From Legionella impletisoli (lineage in GTDB: Bacteria; Pseudomonadota; Gammaproteobacteria; Legionellales; Legionellaceae): 64,000 nucleotides of DNA. The DNA is taken from NCBI RefSeq assembly GCF_900639875.1, contig NZ_CAAAIA010000004.1, positions 124,001 through 188,000 of the forward strand, read 5' to 3'. Numbering within the stretch: position 1 is the first letter of the stretch; every line of letters begins with the position of its first letter. Position numbers and translations under genes: made by a program. Positions 26,607 through 36,400 of the stretch are shown here, in pieces. The notes beneath the pieces are model-generated. The model was not told where the DNA came from and did not search any database. It saw only the letters and a program-made list of their open reading frames with translations.

Positions 26607-27032
26607 TTACTCTTCTAATACAGCATCCATGATGATTTTGGCATTCATTAATTTAGAGACTGGGCAACCGTTTTTTGCGTTTTCAGCTGCTTTATCAAAT
26701 GTGGCATGCGTGGCATTTGGCACTCGAGCGGTGACGGATAAATGAATACTAGGGATCTCAAAGCCGTCTTCAGATTTCTCAAGCGTTACCGTGGCTTTAG
26801 TTTTTATATAGTCTGCGACTAAATCAAACGTTGCCAACTGGCCAGATAAGGCCATTGAAAAGCATCCTGCATGGGCTGCTGCAATAAGTTCTTCTGGGTT
26901 GGTATTTTTACCTTCTTCAAATCGATCTTTAAACGAATAAACTGTTTCCGAAAGAATTTTGCTATCGGTTGTTAATTGACCCTTTCCATCTTTCAGCCCA
27001 CCTTCCCATATAGCCGTTGCACTTCGTTTCAT
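26607..27032 (-). CDS. osmC: OsmC-type organic hydroperoxide reductase
   Basis: A 141-residue thiol peroxidase of the OsmC subfamily. The protein follows E. coli OsmC over its length: ATAIWEGGLKDGKG, FEEGKNTNPEELIAAAHAGC (resolving loop with the first catalytic Cys), FSMALSGQL and AKNGCPVSKLMNA (second catalytic Cys). It detoxifies organic and fatty-acid hydroperoxides and is usually induced in stationary phase or by osmotic stress. ATG 27032 has GGAG 6 nt upstream and gives the family's normal length; longer frames to 27044 or 27104 are less likely. Its stop lies 2 nt from the stop of phaC, convergent. Confidence 0.93.
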   Translation of the reverse strand: MKRSATAIWEGGLKDGKGQLTTDSKILSETVYSFKDRFEEGKNTNPEELIAAAHAGCFSMALSGQLATFDLVADYIKTKATVTLEKSEDGFEIPSIHLSVTARVPNATHATFDKAAENAKNGCPVSKLMNAKIIMDAVLEE

Positions 27033-27183
27033 TTGGTTCTCCATTATGAGTATGTTCTTGAAGATTAGACTATTTTTTAAAAAAATGTATAGGAATGTTA
27101 CCATCTAAAGCATAGAAGCGGCTGCAGGACTTGATAGAATGGGTATATAATAGCTAGATTCGTTACCCAAGACTTTGAAAAAC

Positions 27184-28398
27184 ATGCAAGATTTCTCCAA
27201 TAAAAATATTGTGTTAGGTGTTTGCGGTGGCATCGCTGCTTACAAATCTGTTTATCTTGTGCGCGAGTTAACCCGATTAGGCGCAAATGTTCGCGTTGTT
27301 ATGACCGATTCCGCGCAAGAATTTATTACGCCTATGACCATGCAAGCGGTGTCTGGCCATGAAGTTCGCACCACTTTGTTTGACTCCCAAGCTGAACGAG
27401 CTATGGGGCACATTGAATTGGCTCGCTGGGCTGATTATTTAGTCATTGCACCGCTATCTGCCAATTGCATGGCGAAATTAGCTATTGGTTTGGCCGATGA
27501 CTTACTCTCAACGCTTTACTTGGTAACGGAAACGCCGGTTATCATTTGCCCGGCTATGAATCGTAGCATGTGGGCTCATCCAGCGACAAAAACACACTGT
27601 GAAACGCTTGTAAAGCGGGGAGTGGTCGTAGTGGGTCCTGAGGAAGGCATGCAAGCTTGTGGTGAACAAGGTTATGGTCGCATGAGTGAGGTTGCAGACA
27701 TGATTGATGCATTACGCCTTATCGAGGTGAAGCCATGGTTAAAGGGTAAAGAAGTATTGATTACCGCAGGTCCTACCCGAGAAGCCATTGATCCAGTACG
27801 CTATTTGAGCAATAGGAGCTCAGGGAAGATGGGTTATGCGTTAGCTAAAGCCCTCTACAGGGCTGGTGCGAATGTAACGCTTATTAGTGGCCCAACGGTT
27901 TTAAAAAAGCCTGAAGGAGTTTTTCTTGTTCCTGTTGAAACCGCCGAAGAGATGCTTAATGCAGTAAAGCGTTTTTTAAAAAAAGGAGCTATTTTTATTG
28001 GAGCGGCAGCAGTGGCTGATTATCACATAAAGACGGTGTCTGAAGAAAAAATTAAAAAAAATAACCAAAAATCGTTAACGCTCGAACTAAAAGAAAATCC
28101 AGATATTTTATCCTTTGCCGTTCAAAGTGGTAAGCCTTCTTTCGTGGTGGGATTTGCAGCTGAAACTTCTCATATTATTGAATATGCTCACAATAAGTTG
28201 ATAAAGAAAAAACTCGATTTAATCATTGCCAATGAAGTGGGTAAAAATAAAGGATTTGACGAAGATGTAAATCAAGTTTCCGTGATTTCAAAAGAAAACC
28301 AAGTGGATCTCGCTTCCAATCATAAAGTTCGATTGGCAGGCCAAATTGTTGCAATCATTGCCTCAACCCTTCAAAATAGTAGCAAACTAAAGGGTTAA
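27184..28398 (+). CDS. coaBC: Bifunctional phosphopantothenoylcysteine decarboxylase/synthetase
   Basis: A 404-residue coenzyme A biosynthesis enzyme. The N-terminal CoaC flavoprotein half has LGVCGGIAAYKSVYLVREL, the decarboxylase HFCD-like block, ICPAMNRSMW and GYGRMSE. The C-terminal CoaB half has ITAGPTREAIDPVRYLSNRS, SSGKMGYALA, the ENPDIL strand and KKKLDLIIANEVG. It converts 4'-phosphopantothenate plus cysteine to 4'-phosphopantetheine using CTP. TTG 27175 lies in frame 9 nt upstream; ATG 27184 is preferred. It leads the coaBC-dut-phosphohexomutase run, a gene order found in many gammaproteobacteria. A TATAAT at 27146-27151 could serve as its -10 box, without a good -35. Confidence 0.95.
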   Translation: MQDFSNKNIVLGVCGGIAAYKSVYLVRELTRLGANVRVVMTDSAQEFITPMTMQAVSGHEVRTTLFDSQAERAMGHIELARWADYLVIAPLSANCMAKLAIGLADDLLSTLYLVTETPVIICPAMNRSMWAHPATKTHCETLVKRGVVVVGPEEGMQACGEQGYGRMSEVADMIDALRLIEVKPWLKGKEVLITAGPTREAIDPVRYLSNRSSGKMGYALAKALYRAGANVTLISGPTVLKKPEGVFLVPVETAEEMLNAVKRFLKKGAIFIGAAAVADYHIKTVSEEKIKKNNQKSLTLELKENPDILSFAVQSGKPSFVVGFAAETSHIIEYAHNKLIKKKLDLIIANEVGKNKGFDEDVNQVSVISKENQVDLASNHKVRLAGQIVAIIASTLQNSSKLKG

Positions 28399-28491
28399 TT
28401 TGGTATTACCACATATCCACCGCTCTGAGCATTCAGAGAAAATGCGACAAGAATACATTAATGAAATTGTACTGGTTATTTAAGGAAAAAG

Positions 28492-28950
28492 ATGGAAAAA
28501 GCAATCCAATTAAAAATTCTCGATCCTCGTCTGGGGGATCAGTTTCCTTTGCCCTCTTATGCAACGCCTGGTTCTGCAGGTCTAGATTTAAGGGTTTGCC
28601 TTAATGAGCCTTTACAAATTGCTGGGGGTGAGACCGTTTTATTACCCACGGGTTTAGCAATTTATATAGCTGATCCCAATTTGGCGGCGGTGATTTTACC
28701 GCGCTCTGGCTTAGGTCATAAACACGGGATTGTCCTAGGTAATTTAGTTGGTTTGATTGATTCTGATTATCAAGGGGAACTTAAAATCTCTTGTTGGAAT
28801 CGCACGAAAGAACATTTTACTGTGAATCCAGGGGATCGTATTGCTCAACTTGTTTTTTTACCCGTAGTGCAAGCGGATTTTACTATCGTTGAATCCTTTG
28901 ATGAGAGCGCACGAGGTGTTGGCGGATTTGGCAGCTCGGGGAGGCAATAA
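28492..28950 (+). CDS. dut: dUTP pyrophosphatase
   Basis: A 152-residue trimeric dUTPase that hydrolyses dUTP to dUMP, preventing uracil incorporation and feeding dTMP synthesis. All five family motifs are visible in order: [40 protein letters not shown] and [10 protein letters not shown]. Length matches the E. coli enzyme (about 151). AAGGA precedes ATG 28492. Its TAA directly abuts the GTG of the next gene, so these two are translationally linked. Confidence 0.97.
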   Translation: MEKAIQLKILDPRLGDQFPLPSYATPGSAGLDLRVCLNEPLQIAGGETVLLPTGLAIYIADPNLAAVILPRSGLGHKHGIVLGNLVGLIDSDYQGELKISCWNRTKEHFTVNPGDRIAQLVFLPVVQADFTIVESFDESARGVGGFGSSGRQ

Positions 28951-30348
28951 GTGAACCATCGTTCTTATCAGCAAAAGCCTGTCTCCCGCAGTGTGTTTAG
29001 AGCGTATGATATTCGCGGCATTATTGGTGAACGCCTGGATGAAGATGCTTTTTATAGTATTGGTAAGGCGATTAGTTGTCGTTTGCAGGGTTTAAACCGC
29101 ACCGGTCTTTTTTTAGGTCGTGATGGTCGTTTAACGAGTGATTCATTGGCGAAAGCATTAACCCAGGGATTACTAGATAGCGGTATGAATGTGTTTGATT
29201 TAGGCGTTGTTGCAACGCCTATGATGTATTTTGCGACTCATATTCATGAAATGGATTGTGGACTAATGGTTACAGGTAGTCACAATCCAGCTGATTATAA
29301 CGGCATTAAAATGGTTTTAGCCGGCAAGACACTCTTAAATTCAGATATTGATCATCTCTATGAGTTAAATCAAACGTTGAGATCCATTGAAGGCCAAGGG
29401 CAATGCCATTCGTTTGAGATTACTTCTGATTATATCCAGCGTATTGTTGCGGATATCAAATTGCAAAGGCCTTTAAAAGTTGTTATTGATAGTGGTAATG
29501 GTATGGCAGGCCCTATTGCTCCATTAATTCTTAAGCAGTTAGGCTGTGATGTGATTGAAATGTATTGTGATGTTGATGGTCGATTTCCTAACCACCATCC
29601 TGATCCAACCATTGAATCGAATTTAATTGATTTAAAAGCGGCAGTCCTTCAGCATAATGCTGATATCGGCTTGGCATTTGATGGGGATGCCGATCGTTTG
29701 GGCGTGATTACCAATAAAGGTGAGCTCATTTGGCCTGATCGTTTAATGATGCTCTATGCCAAAGATGTGTTAAGTCGGAATCCTGGCGCATCGGTCGTGT
29801 TTGATGTGAAATGTTCTAGCCATCTTATGCAATTTATAGAGCAAGCAGGAGGCGTTGCACGCATGTGCCCAACTGGACATTCTATTGTGAAATCCGTTAT
29901 GCGAGAAGAAAACGCGGTGCTTGCAGGTGAGATGAGTGGCCATCTCTTTTTTAAAGAGCGATGGTATGGTTTTGATGATGCCATTTACAGTGCTTGCCGT
30001 CTTTTAGAAATTTTAAGTCATTCGACGAAATCTGTTAGTGATCAATTCAAGGATATTCCAAACAGCGTAAATACTCCTGAAATTAAAATCCCTATTTCGG
30101 ATGAACTTAAGTTTTTATTTATGCAGCGTCTTAGTGAGCAAGCAAAATTTCCTGATGCGCGCTTAATTGCAATCGATGGCTTAAGAGTGGAGTTTACCCA
30201 TGGCTGGGGTCTTATTCGAGCTTCAAATACAACTCCTTGTCTTGTGGCCCGCTTTGAGGCACAAGATGAATTAAGTTTGGCAAGCATTCAATCTTTATTT
30301 AAAGCCGAGCTTCATGCTCTAGATAGTAGTTTGGATATTCCTTTTTAA
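28951..30348 (+). CDS. algC: Phosphomannomutase/phosphoglucomutase (AlgC-type)
   Basis: A 465-residue alpha-D-phosphohexomutase. Key sites are SVFRAYDIRGIIGE (domain 1 start), the phosphoserine loop VTGSHNPADYNGIK, the metal loop FDGDADRLGVI, the sugar-binding loop AGEMSGHLFF and the phosphate-binding C-terminal RASNTTPCLVARFE. It interconverts mannose or glucose 6- and 1-phosphates for LPS and exopolysaccharide precursors. The start is GTG 28951, fixed by the domain 1 alignment and by the abutting dut stop; GGGGAGG just upstream, inside the dut end, is the ribosome site. Last of the coaBC-dut-algC run. Confidence 0.93.
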   Translation: MNHRSYQQKPVSRSVFRAYDIRGIIGERLDEDAFYSIGKAISCRLQGLNRTGLFLGRDGRLTSDSLAKALTQGLLDSGMNVFDLGVVATPMMYFATHIHEMDCGLMVTGSHNPADYNGIKMVLAGKTLLNSDIDHLYELNQTLRSIEGQGQCHSFEITSDYIQRIVADIKLQRPLKVVIDSGNGMAGPIAPLILKQLGCDVIEMYCDVDGRFPNHHPDPTIESNLIDLKAAVLQHNADIGLAFDGDADRLGVITNKGELIWPDRLMMLYAKDVLSRNPGASVVFDVKCSSHLMQFIEQAGGVARMCPTGHSIVKSVMREENAVLAGEMSGHLFFKERWYGFDDAIYSACRLLEILSHSTKSVSDQFKDIPNSVNTPEIKIPISDELKFLFMQRLSEQAKFPDARLIAIDGLRVEFTHGWGLIRASNTTPCLVARFEAQDELSLASIQSLFKAELHALDSSLDIPF

Positions 30349-30399
30349 AATATCAGTTTGGAGTTTAAACTAAATAATCTCAAAGGATCATAATTCTCG

Positions 30400-31062
30400 A
30401 TGTCTATTCGAATAATTTCATTTTTTTGTCTGATTGTATTGGCAACGAAATTATTCGCAGTACGGTCGTTAACCGGTACATGGGATGGAATGACGTTTAC
30501 TTTTGATGAAAATAAGCCTTTTTTTTATTATCTTGAAGCGGAAGGGCGTTTTTACAATCGTTCAGAAGTGGATGCAGCATTAGCTCGGGTTGCTGTAGGA
30601 CATACTATAAAGCATTTCAAGCTTTGGTTAGGATATGATTATTTTCAATCATTGGATAGTAGAAGAAGAACGATTCAAGCAGTATGGCAACAACTATTCA
30701 TTACTTTAGTGAACTCCAATTCTTTAGAGTGGACATATTATTCTCGTTTTGAAGAACGTTTTTTTTCATTAGAACCTGGTACGGCCTATCGAAATCGAAA
30801 CCAAAGCACGCTTATTCTAAAAAACTTTTTTCCAAATCAGATCTCTCCTCTGTTGACAGGCGAGCTATTTGTAAATGTAAATCACCCTACCTGGGTCTCT
30901 AGAAAAACAATCAGCCAAACGAGATATTTCATCGGAGTGCAAAAGCCAATCACTGAATCGGTCATGCTGGCATTGGGATATTTGAATGTCAATGTGTTTC
31001 GAAACCATGAAACGGTCCGTGAAAACATAGCGCGGATCCGGTTTGCTGTAAACTTTGAGTGA
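30400..31062 (+). CDS. Exported beta-barrel-like protein, DUF2490-type
   Basis: A 220-residue protein with a signal peptide (IISFFCLIVLATKLFA). The mature sequence alternates aromatic/hydrophobic and polar residues in many short strands and has the DUF2490 features: a W-G near the start, repeated E-R-F and R-x-R-x-R strand patterns (YYSRFEERFF, TAYRNRNQSTLIL), and a final IARIRFAVNFE. DUF2490 proteins are probable small outer-membrane barrels of unknown function. It starts 51 nt after algC and may be read through from it. It is convergent with the TPR-methyltransferase gene, 6 nt between stops. Confidence 0.65.
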   Translation: MSIRIISFFCLIVLATKLFAVRSLTGTWDGMTFTFDENKPFFYYLEAEGRFYNRSEVDAALARVAVGHTIKHFKLWLGYDYFQSLDSRRRTIQAVWQQLFITLVNSNSLEWTYYSRFEERFFSLEPGTAYRNRNQSTLILKNFFPNQISPLLTGELFVNVNHPTWVSRKTISQTRYFIGVQKPITESVMLALGYLNVNVFRNHETVRENIARIRFAVNFE

Positions 31063-31068
31063 GCCTTT

Positions 31069-32778
31069 CTACGGTGGGTTTAAGGTATGTTGGGCAACGT
31101 ATAGCATGATGCTCAACGGTTCATTATCTTGTTTTCGTCCCGTGATTTTTTCCTGTCGTATGAGGTTTAAATTCAATTCCTTACAAAGGGAATGAATATA
31201 ATCAGAACTATGGCTAAAGCGCGCTGACGGTTGTAATTTCCAAGCCTTATCATCGGAAATCTCTGAACTAAACACAAATAACCCATTGGGAGTGAGTCGC
31301 TTGCAAAGTGCAGAAAAAAACGGTTTTAAATCGCCAAAATAGGGTACGAGATCCGCTGCCACAGCTAAATCAAAGTGTTTTCGTGTGGTTTCTAAAAATG
31401 TGATCACATCGGATTCAATTAACTCATCATACAATCCTTTTTCTTTAGCTTGCACAAGCATTTTGGTTGACAGGTCAACGCCAGTTAAATGCTGGCTAAT
31501 TTCTCGTAGAACCACGCCACTTAACCCAGTTCCACAACCTAAATCTAAAGTATCTTGCACTTGAATGACAGGCAATTGATGCAAGATTTTTGCAATATGC
31601 TCTGGGAGTGCATAATTTAAAACGCCTTTCATATGTTGATCGTAATAAAGTGCATAATTATTAAATAAATTGCTGATGTATTCGAGGCTCACGGAGGTTT
31701 CTGTCTCATCTTGATTGAGAGCATGAAGCATAAATTTCGTTGCAGAATCATTGGGCTTAACTTTGAGTGCTTTATTTAAATATTTAATGGCTTCTTCTCG
31801 CTCTTCCAATCGGATATAAATTGCTGCCAGGTTGTTAAGCGCTGCAAAATGATTGGGTTCAAGGAATAATAATTTTTCAAAGAGATTTAAAGCCTCTGGT
31901 AAATGACCCAAAGCCATTTGGGCAACACCACTATTATAAAGATACTCGATATGATTTGGGTCTTTCTTCAATAATACATCGTAATGCATGAGGGCATTTT
32001 CAAATCGGTCGTAGTGCATGAAGGTCGCGGCTAAATTATTGCGCGCTTCAGTGTGGTCATTATCATACGCTAAGGCTTTGGTGAAATAATCAATCGCGCC
32101 TTGTCCTTGATCTTCTTTTAATGCAATCACACCAAGATTAGTCAAGGCTTCAACGTGCTCGTTATTGAGTCTAAGAACTTCTTGAAATGCATTTTTTGCG
32201 GCTTCTAGCTGATTATTATTTAAGTACAAAACGCCGAGATAAAAATGAGCTTCCAAATGGTCAGGATTTAATGCCAAAACGTTTTTAAACTGAGTTTCAG
32301 CGGCCTTTAAATTTTTAAGCTGCAATAGCAACAAGCCAAGATTATGATGTATGGGTGCAGAATCGGGTTGAGCGTGGATGGCTTTATGATAGTATTGCAA
32401 GGCTTTTTGATGCTCGCCTTGGATGGCATACACTGCGGCGAGATTATTGTGTGCTTGAGCATAGCTAGGATTAAGATCAATCGCGGCTTGATAGGCTTCA
32501 ATAGCGCGCTCATATTCTTTAGAATATTTGTAGGCATTCGCTAGATTATTATACAAACTCGCTTCTTTAGGCTTAATTTCTATCGCTTGATTAAAATAAT
32601 AAATCGCTTGTTTCATATCGCCAAGTTGTGCGTAACAAAGCCCCATAAAATGCAGCGCATCGGCGTAGTTGGGCTTTATCCTCAAGACTTCCTGATATAA
32701 TTTAATCGCCTCAGCCAGTTGATTTTGCTGTTGTTTTTTATAGGCTTCATCGAATAATTGGTGATGGTTTTTTTTCAT
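31069..32778 (-). CDS. TPR-repeat SAM-dependent methyltransferase
   Basis: A 569-residue cytoplasmic protein. Residues about 1-365 are ten or more consecutive 34-residue TPR units (AIKLYQEVLRIKPNYADALH, then AIYYFNQAIEIKPKEASLY and so on). Residues 395-569 are a class I methyltransferase with motif I LDLGCGTGLSGVVL, the acidic VDLSTKMLVQAKE, FDLAVAADLVPYFGDL and a final strand block. TPR-methyltransferases of this type occur in many proteobacteria; the substrate is unknown, and the TPR arm may present a protein. ATG 32778 lies 13 nt after the rdgB stop; a longer frame from 32826 would start inside rdgB and is unlikely. It forms a two-gene unit with rdgB. Confidence 0.85.
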   Translation of the reverse strand: MKKNHHQLFDEAYKKQQQNQLAEAIKLYQEVLRIKPNYADALHFMGLCYAQLGDMKQAIYYFNQAIEIKPKEASLYNNLANAYKYSKEYERAIEAYQAAIDLNPSYAQAHNNLAAVYAIQGEHQKALQYYHKAIHAQPDSAPIHHNLGLLLLQLKNLKAAETQFKNVLALNPDHLEAHFYLGVLYLNNNQLEAAKNAFQEVLRLNNEHVEALTNLGVIALKEDQGQGAIDYFTKALAYDNDHTEARNNLAATFMHYDRFENALMHYDVLLKKDPNHIEYLYNSGVAQMALGHLPEALNLFEKLLFLEPNHFAALNNLAAIYIRLEEREEAIKYLNKALKVKPNDSATKFMLHALNQDETETSVSLEYISNLFNNYALYYDQHMKGVLNYALPEHIAKILHQLPVIQVQDTLDLGCGTGLSGVVLREISQHLTGVDLSTKMLVQAKEKGLYDELIESDVITFLETTRKHFDLAVAADLVPYFGDLKPFFSALCKRLTPNGLFVFSSEISDDKAWKLQPSARFSHSSDYIHSLCKELNLNLIRQEKITGRKQDNEPLSIMLYVAQHTLNPP

Positions 32779-32791
32779 TTGATAAACGTCG

Positions 32792-33382
32792 TTACTGATA
32801 ATCAAGCATTCCTTGCAACAATGCATTTAACGCCTGTGCCCGATGACTAATTTGATTTTTTATGTCTTTTGAAAGTTCTGCAACCGTTGCCCCATAGCTA
32901 GGTAAGAAAAAAATGGGATCGTATCCAAACCCACTAGAGCCTTTCGGCTCATCCAAGATGACTCCTTCAAGTTTTCCTGTAGCAACGATAGGAGTTGGAT
33001 CATCTGCATGTTCTACTAATACCATAGCACAATAAAAGTAAGCCTGGCGTTCGTACTCTGGAACGTGTTTTAACTTATTCAGCAGCATTTGGACATTATC
33101 CTCATCGCTTGCATTAGGACCAGCGAAGCGTGCTGAGTATATACCAGGCTCCCCATTAAGCGCGGGTACTACTAATCCGGAATCATCAGCTAAAGAGGGT
33201 TTGCCTGTTTGACGGCTGGCATGTCGCGCTTTGAGAATTGCGTTTTCGATAAAACTTAATCCAGTTTCTTCGGCCTCTGAAATGCCTAAGGAGTGCTGAG
33301 GAATACACTGAATAGGCGCCAACAACGCTTCTAATTCTTTAATTTTTCCAGAATTGTTCGTGGCAAGAATAATTTCTTTCAT
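32792..33382 (-). CDS. rdgB: XTP/dITP pyrophosphatase (house-cleaning nucleotidase)
   Basis: A 196-residue member of the HAM1/RdgB family, which removes dITP, XTP and related non-canonical purine nucleotides. Signature regions are [13 protein letters not shown] at the N-terminus, [18 protein letters not shown] (acidic active-site loop), [24 protein letters not shown] and ISHRAQAL near the end. Length and motif order match E. coli RdgB (197 residues). AGAGG precedes ATG 33382. The 102 bp between it and the stop of the operon upstream hold no obvious feature; rdgB could be transcribed by readthrough or from its own promoter. Confidence 0.96.
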   Translation of the reverse strand: MKEIILATNNSGKIKELEALLAPIQCIPQHSLGISEAEETGLSFIENAILKARHASRQTGKPSLADDSGLVVPALNGEPGIYSARFAGPNASDEDNVQMLLNKLKHVPEYERQAYFYCAMVLVEHADDPTPIVATGKLEGVILDEPKGSSGFGYDPIFFLPSYGATVAELSKDIKNQISHRAQALNALLQGMLDYQ

Positions 33383-33484
33383 ATGAGCCTCTTTTTTTAA
33401 TTTGATTGTACCGTTATTTAATCTTTCCTGCCTTAGTAAAGGTGAGTTCTATAAGTCATAAATGACTTTTCTGTCGAACTTACG

Positions 33485-36400
33485 TTAGATAGATTGAGAG
33501 CGATTAAGTTTTTGTAACTCTAGGATAGCTTTGGTGCTGCTTATTCTTCCATTCGCTAAATCGTCATAAATTTGATCGGCTATTCTTCGTCGTTGCAGGC
33601 CTTTATAGATATCGAACACCCTCGTTATTGCAGATTTTAATGCCGCTCGCCAATGTGTTTTTGACTCAGTTTGGATTTGTTGTTTAATTTCATTCATGGA
33701 GTGTTCAAGCCTAGCTAAAATCGCTGTAATTTTCATTTGATACCATTCCTTTTGAGCAATAGGTCTTTCTTTCAAATTTTTTAAAGTGCCGTGAACGTAC
33801 TCGTCGCAAAGCAGGTTAAACTCATCAAACTCACTTAATATGTCTAGACCCTCTTTAATTAAGGCTGCATTTTTTTGCTTCGTTTTTTCACACGCCTCAT
33901 AGCACGTTTCCCACGTCAGCCAATCTCTCACCACTTCAAGCCCAGGTCCTTTTATATTTTGAATTCCAACAATCGTATTTTTATAGCCGGGCGGAGTTAA
34001 TTGCTGAATTTCAAAATGAATGTAATCTCCGCTGGCATCCAAGCGCTCAATGATGAAAATCTTATTAAAAAACCATTCGCGCATAAGGTTTTTAAACGTT
34101 TGGTTTAAAGTTTTATGCTCGCTTTTATTGGCATGGTTTACTTTATCTAGAAATGATTCAAATTGGTGATAATGATTTAAGTTTCGTTGATGCGTTTTTA
34201 AAATGGCATCATGCCAAGGCTTAAAATCCGATTCGTTTAGTACCTGGCTTAATTGCTCTATAGAATCCCATGATTTGAGAAATATGGTATACTTGGCGTT
34301 AGGATTTATCCCGTTTAACATGGCTTGTAGTCGTTTTTTTACCGTTTCTTTTTCATAAGCGATGCGCATTCTTTTGGCGTATTGAATCGCGTATTCTTCA
34401 GCGGATTGGGTCGTCTTATCTGGCCATAAATTGATATTTGATTCATAATCGTTCCAAGCTTTATCAAGATATCCTTGTAAGCCACGAATATTGGATCCTA
34501 CTAAGATATGTTGATCAACGTTTAAATCTTCAACTATCATTTCAGCAAAAACTTGCGAGCGATTGACCCTGTCCGCGCGGTTATTCACTAAGGTTGTTAA
34601 CCATTCATCCGGGTGTTGGTAAGGATCGTGTTGATGAAGATTTAATTTCTCCCAACTCTTTAAACAGCCATACCGCTCATTTGCAGACATGGCATTCACA
34701 AAGATTAAAGTGCGCGAATCCATTGGAGCCGGTGGAAAGACTTTGAAAGCACCAATATCTGGATGCAGACGATCGGTAAAGGCTTTTAATGCAAACGAGG
34801 GTTCAATACCAAGAATTTCTCCCAGTTTAAGAACCAAAGCAACATTGACAGGATGTTCTTCATAAGGAAAGCGTTCGAGAATGTCGGGTGTTACGAAGCC
34901 TGCATTTATCCAGTCCACGGTAATTAAATCGGTATTTAATTGTTTCGCGCCTTCAGCCAGTATGGGCAACATTTCTTGTTCGCTGGTAATGAGTTTCGAG
35001 CCTGGGTTAATGAAATAGGTCATGGATTCGGCAACATTAATGCCCGCTGGTCCTTGAATATCTTCATGGTCTGGATAAGTATTCGTAATAGTTGAGAGAT
35101 CATCTTTGGTCCATTGTCGCTGCAAAATTTCGATATACGTCGGAGTGAGACCCATGCATTCCCAGAGAAAAATATCAACATCCATTTTTCTGGCGAGGGT
35201 TAAGAGTTTGACTTGCTCCCAAATGGAGGCTTTTTCGTAAGGACGAAACAGGTTAAATTCATGGGTTCGGCTTAGAACGGAGCCATGTAAAAACATGGCT
35301 TCCGATCCCGTTGTTTTACTCAGCACATTGTATCCTAAGGCGCTAAGCATTGCGGCTTTCATTCGCTCAACGCCAGATTTACCACGCGTACCATACCCCC
35401 CAATGATTAAAGGAATATTTTTTCGAAAGCGATGGACTCGCCAGTTCGTATAAAAAAGGCGCCCAATAAAGTAAGTTAAAACTACTAAAGAAAAGAGAAA
35501 TAATTCGGTGAGCGTATTGCTGTAGGCTGTAAAAAAATAGTTTTGAAACTCATCCCATTGATTCAGTATGGGAGTAAAAGATACTCCGGTGAAAAAACGG
35601 GTGACGGTTTCGTCTGATGATTTTCCCTTATACGCTTTAAACTTGATTTTAAATCCCAAAAGTCGAAAAGCTGCTAAATAACGCTTCGGTCCAAAAGAGC
35701 TCGATTCTTGCCAATTTCTGAAACGAGCGAATTGCGAAAATTTAAGATTCAATTGCCATGCTGCCCAAAGGCGTTTTAATGGATTTTTAGGCGGTCTAAT
35801 TTCCGTAATGCCTTCGCTGGTGAAGAGTTTAATTAGTTTGTCCTGCTCCAGACTGCTTAAAATATCATCCATTAAAGGCAAATAAGGACGATAGCCGCCT
35901 TCTTCATCAATGACTAAAGGTTCACCTGGTACGTTAGTTTTAGTAACTTCAGCAAGAATAGCAGAAGGCGCTCGAATCGTTCCTCTGGAGATTCGAGCAC
36001 TCGTGTAGGGAAATCCTTGCCGCTTATTAGACGAGGGGTGAGATAATTCATACAACAATCGCCAAAGACGAAATCCAAATAAAGACCCTCGAGTTAATTT
36101 AATACGAAATCGTCTAGGTTCTAAATAGAGTCCAAAATCGGTTATAGACATCACGGCCATGACTCGTCCGAGAAGATCAAGGTCCGTTTCTTTGAGTAAG
36201 GATTTGGGAAGCGTTGTTGTTTGGCCTGGCTTAAGCTTCTCAATAATATTTTTTAATCGCTCTCCAAGTACTTGCGCTCCCTGGCACTGTTGATACCAAA
36301 GAACTTCCATGGCTTGTGCAGCCCAACGACGTAGTTTGATAGATTGAGCCTCTAAGTGCTTTTTGTTTAGGCAAGGATTAAACTGGTCGAACCAAGTTTG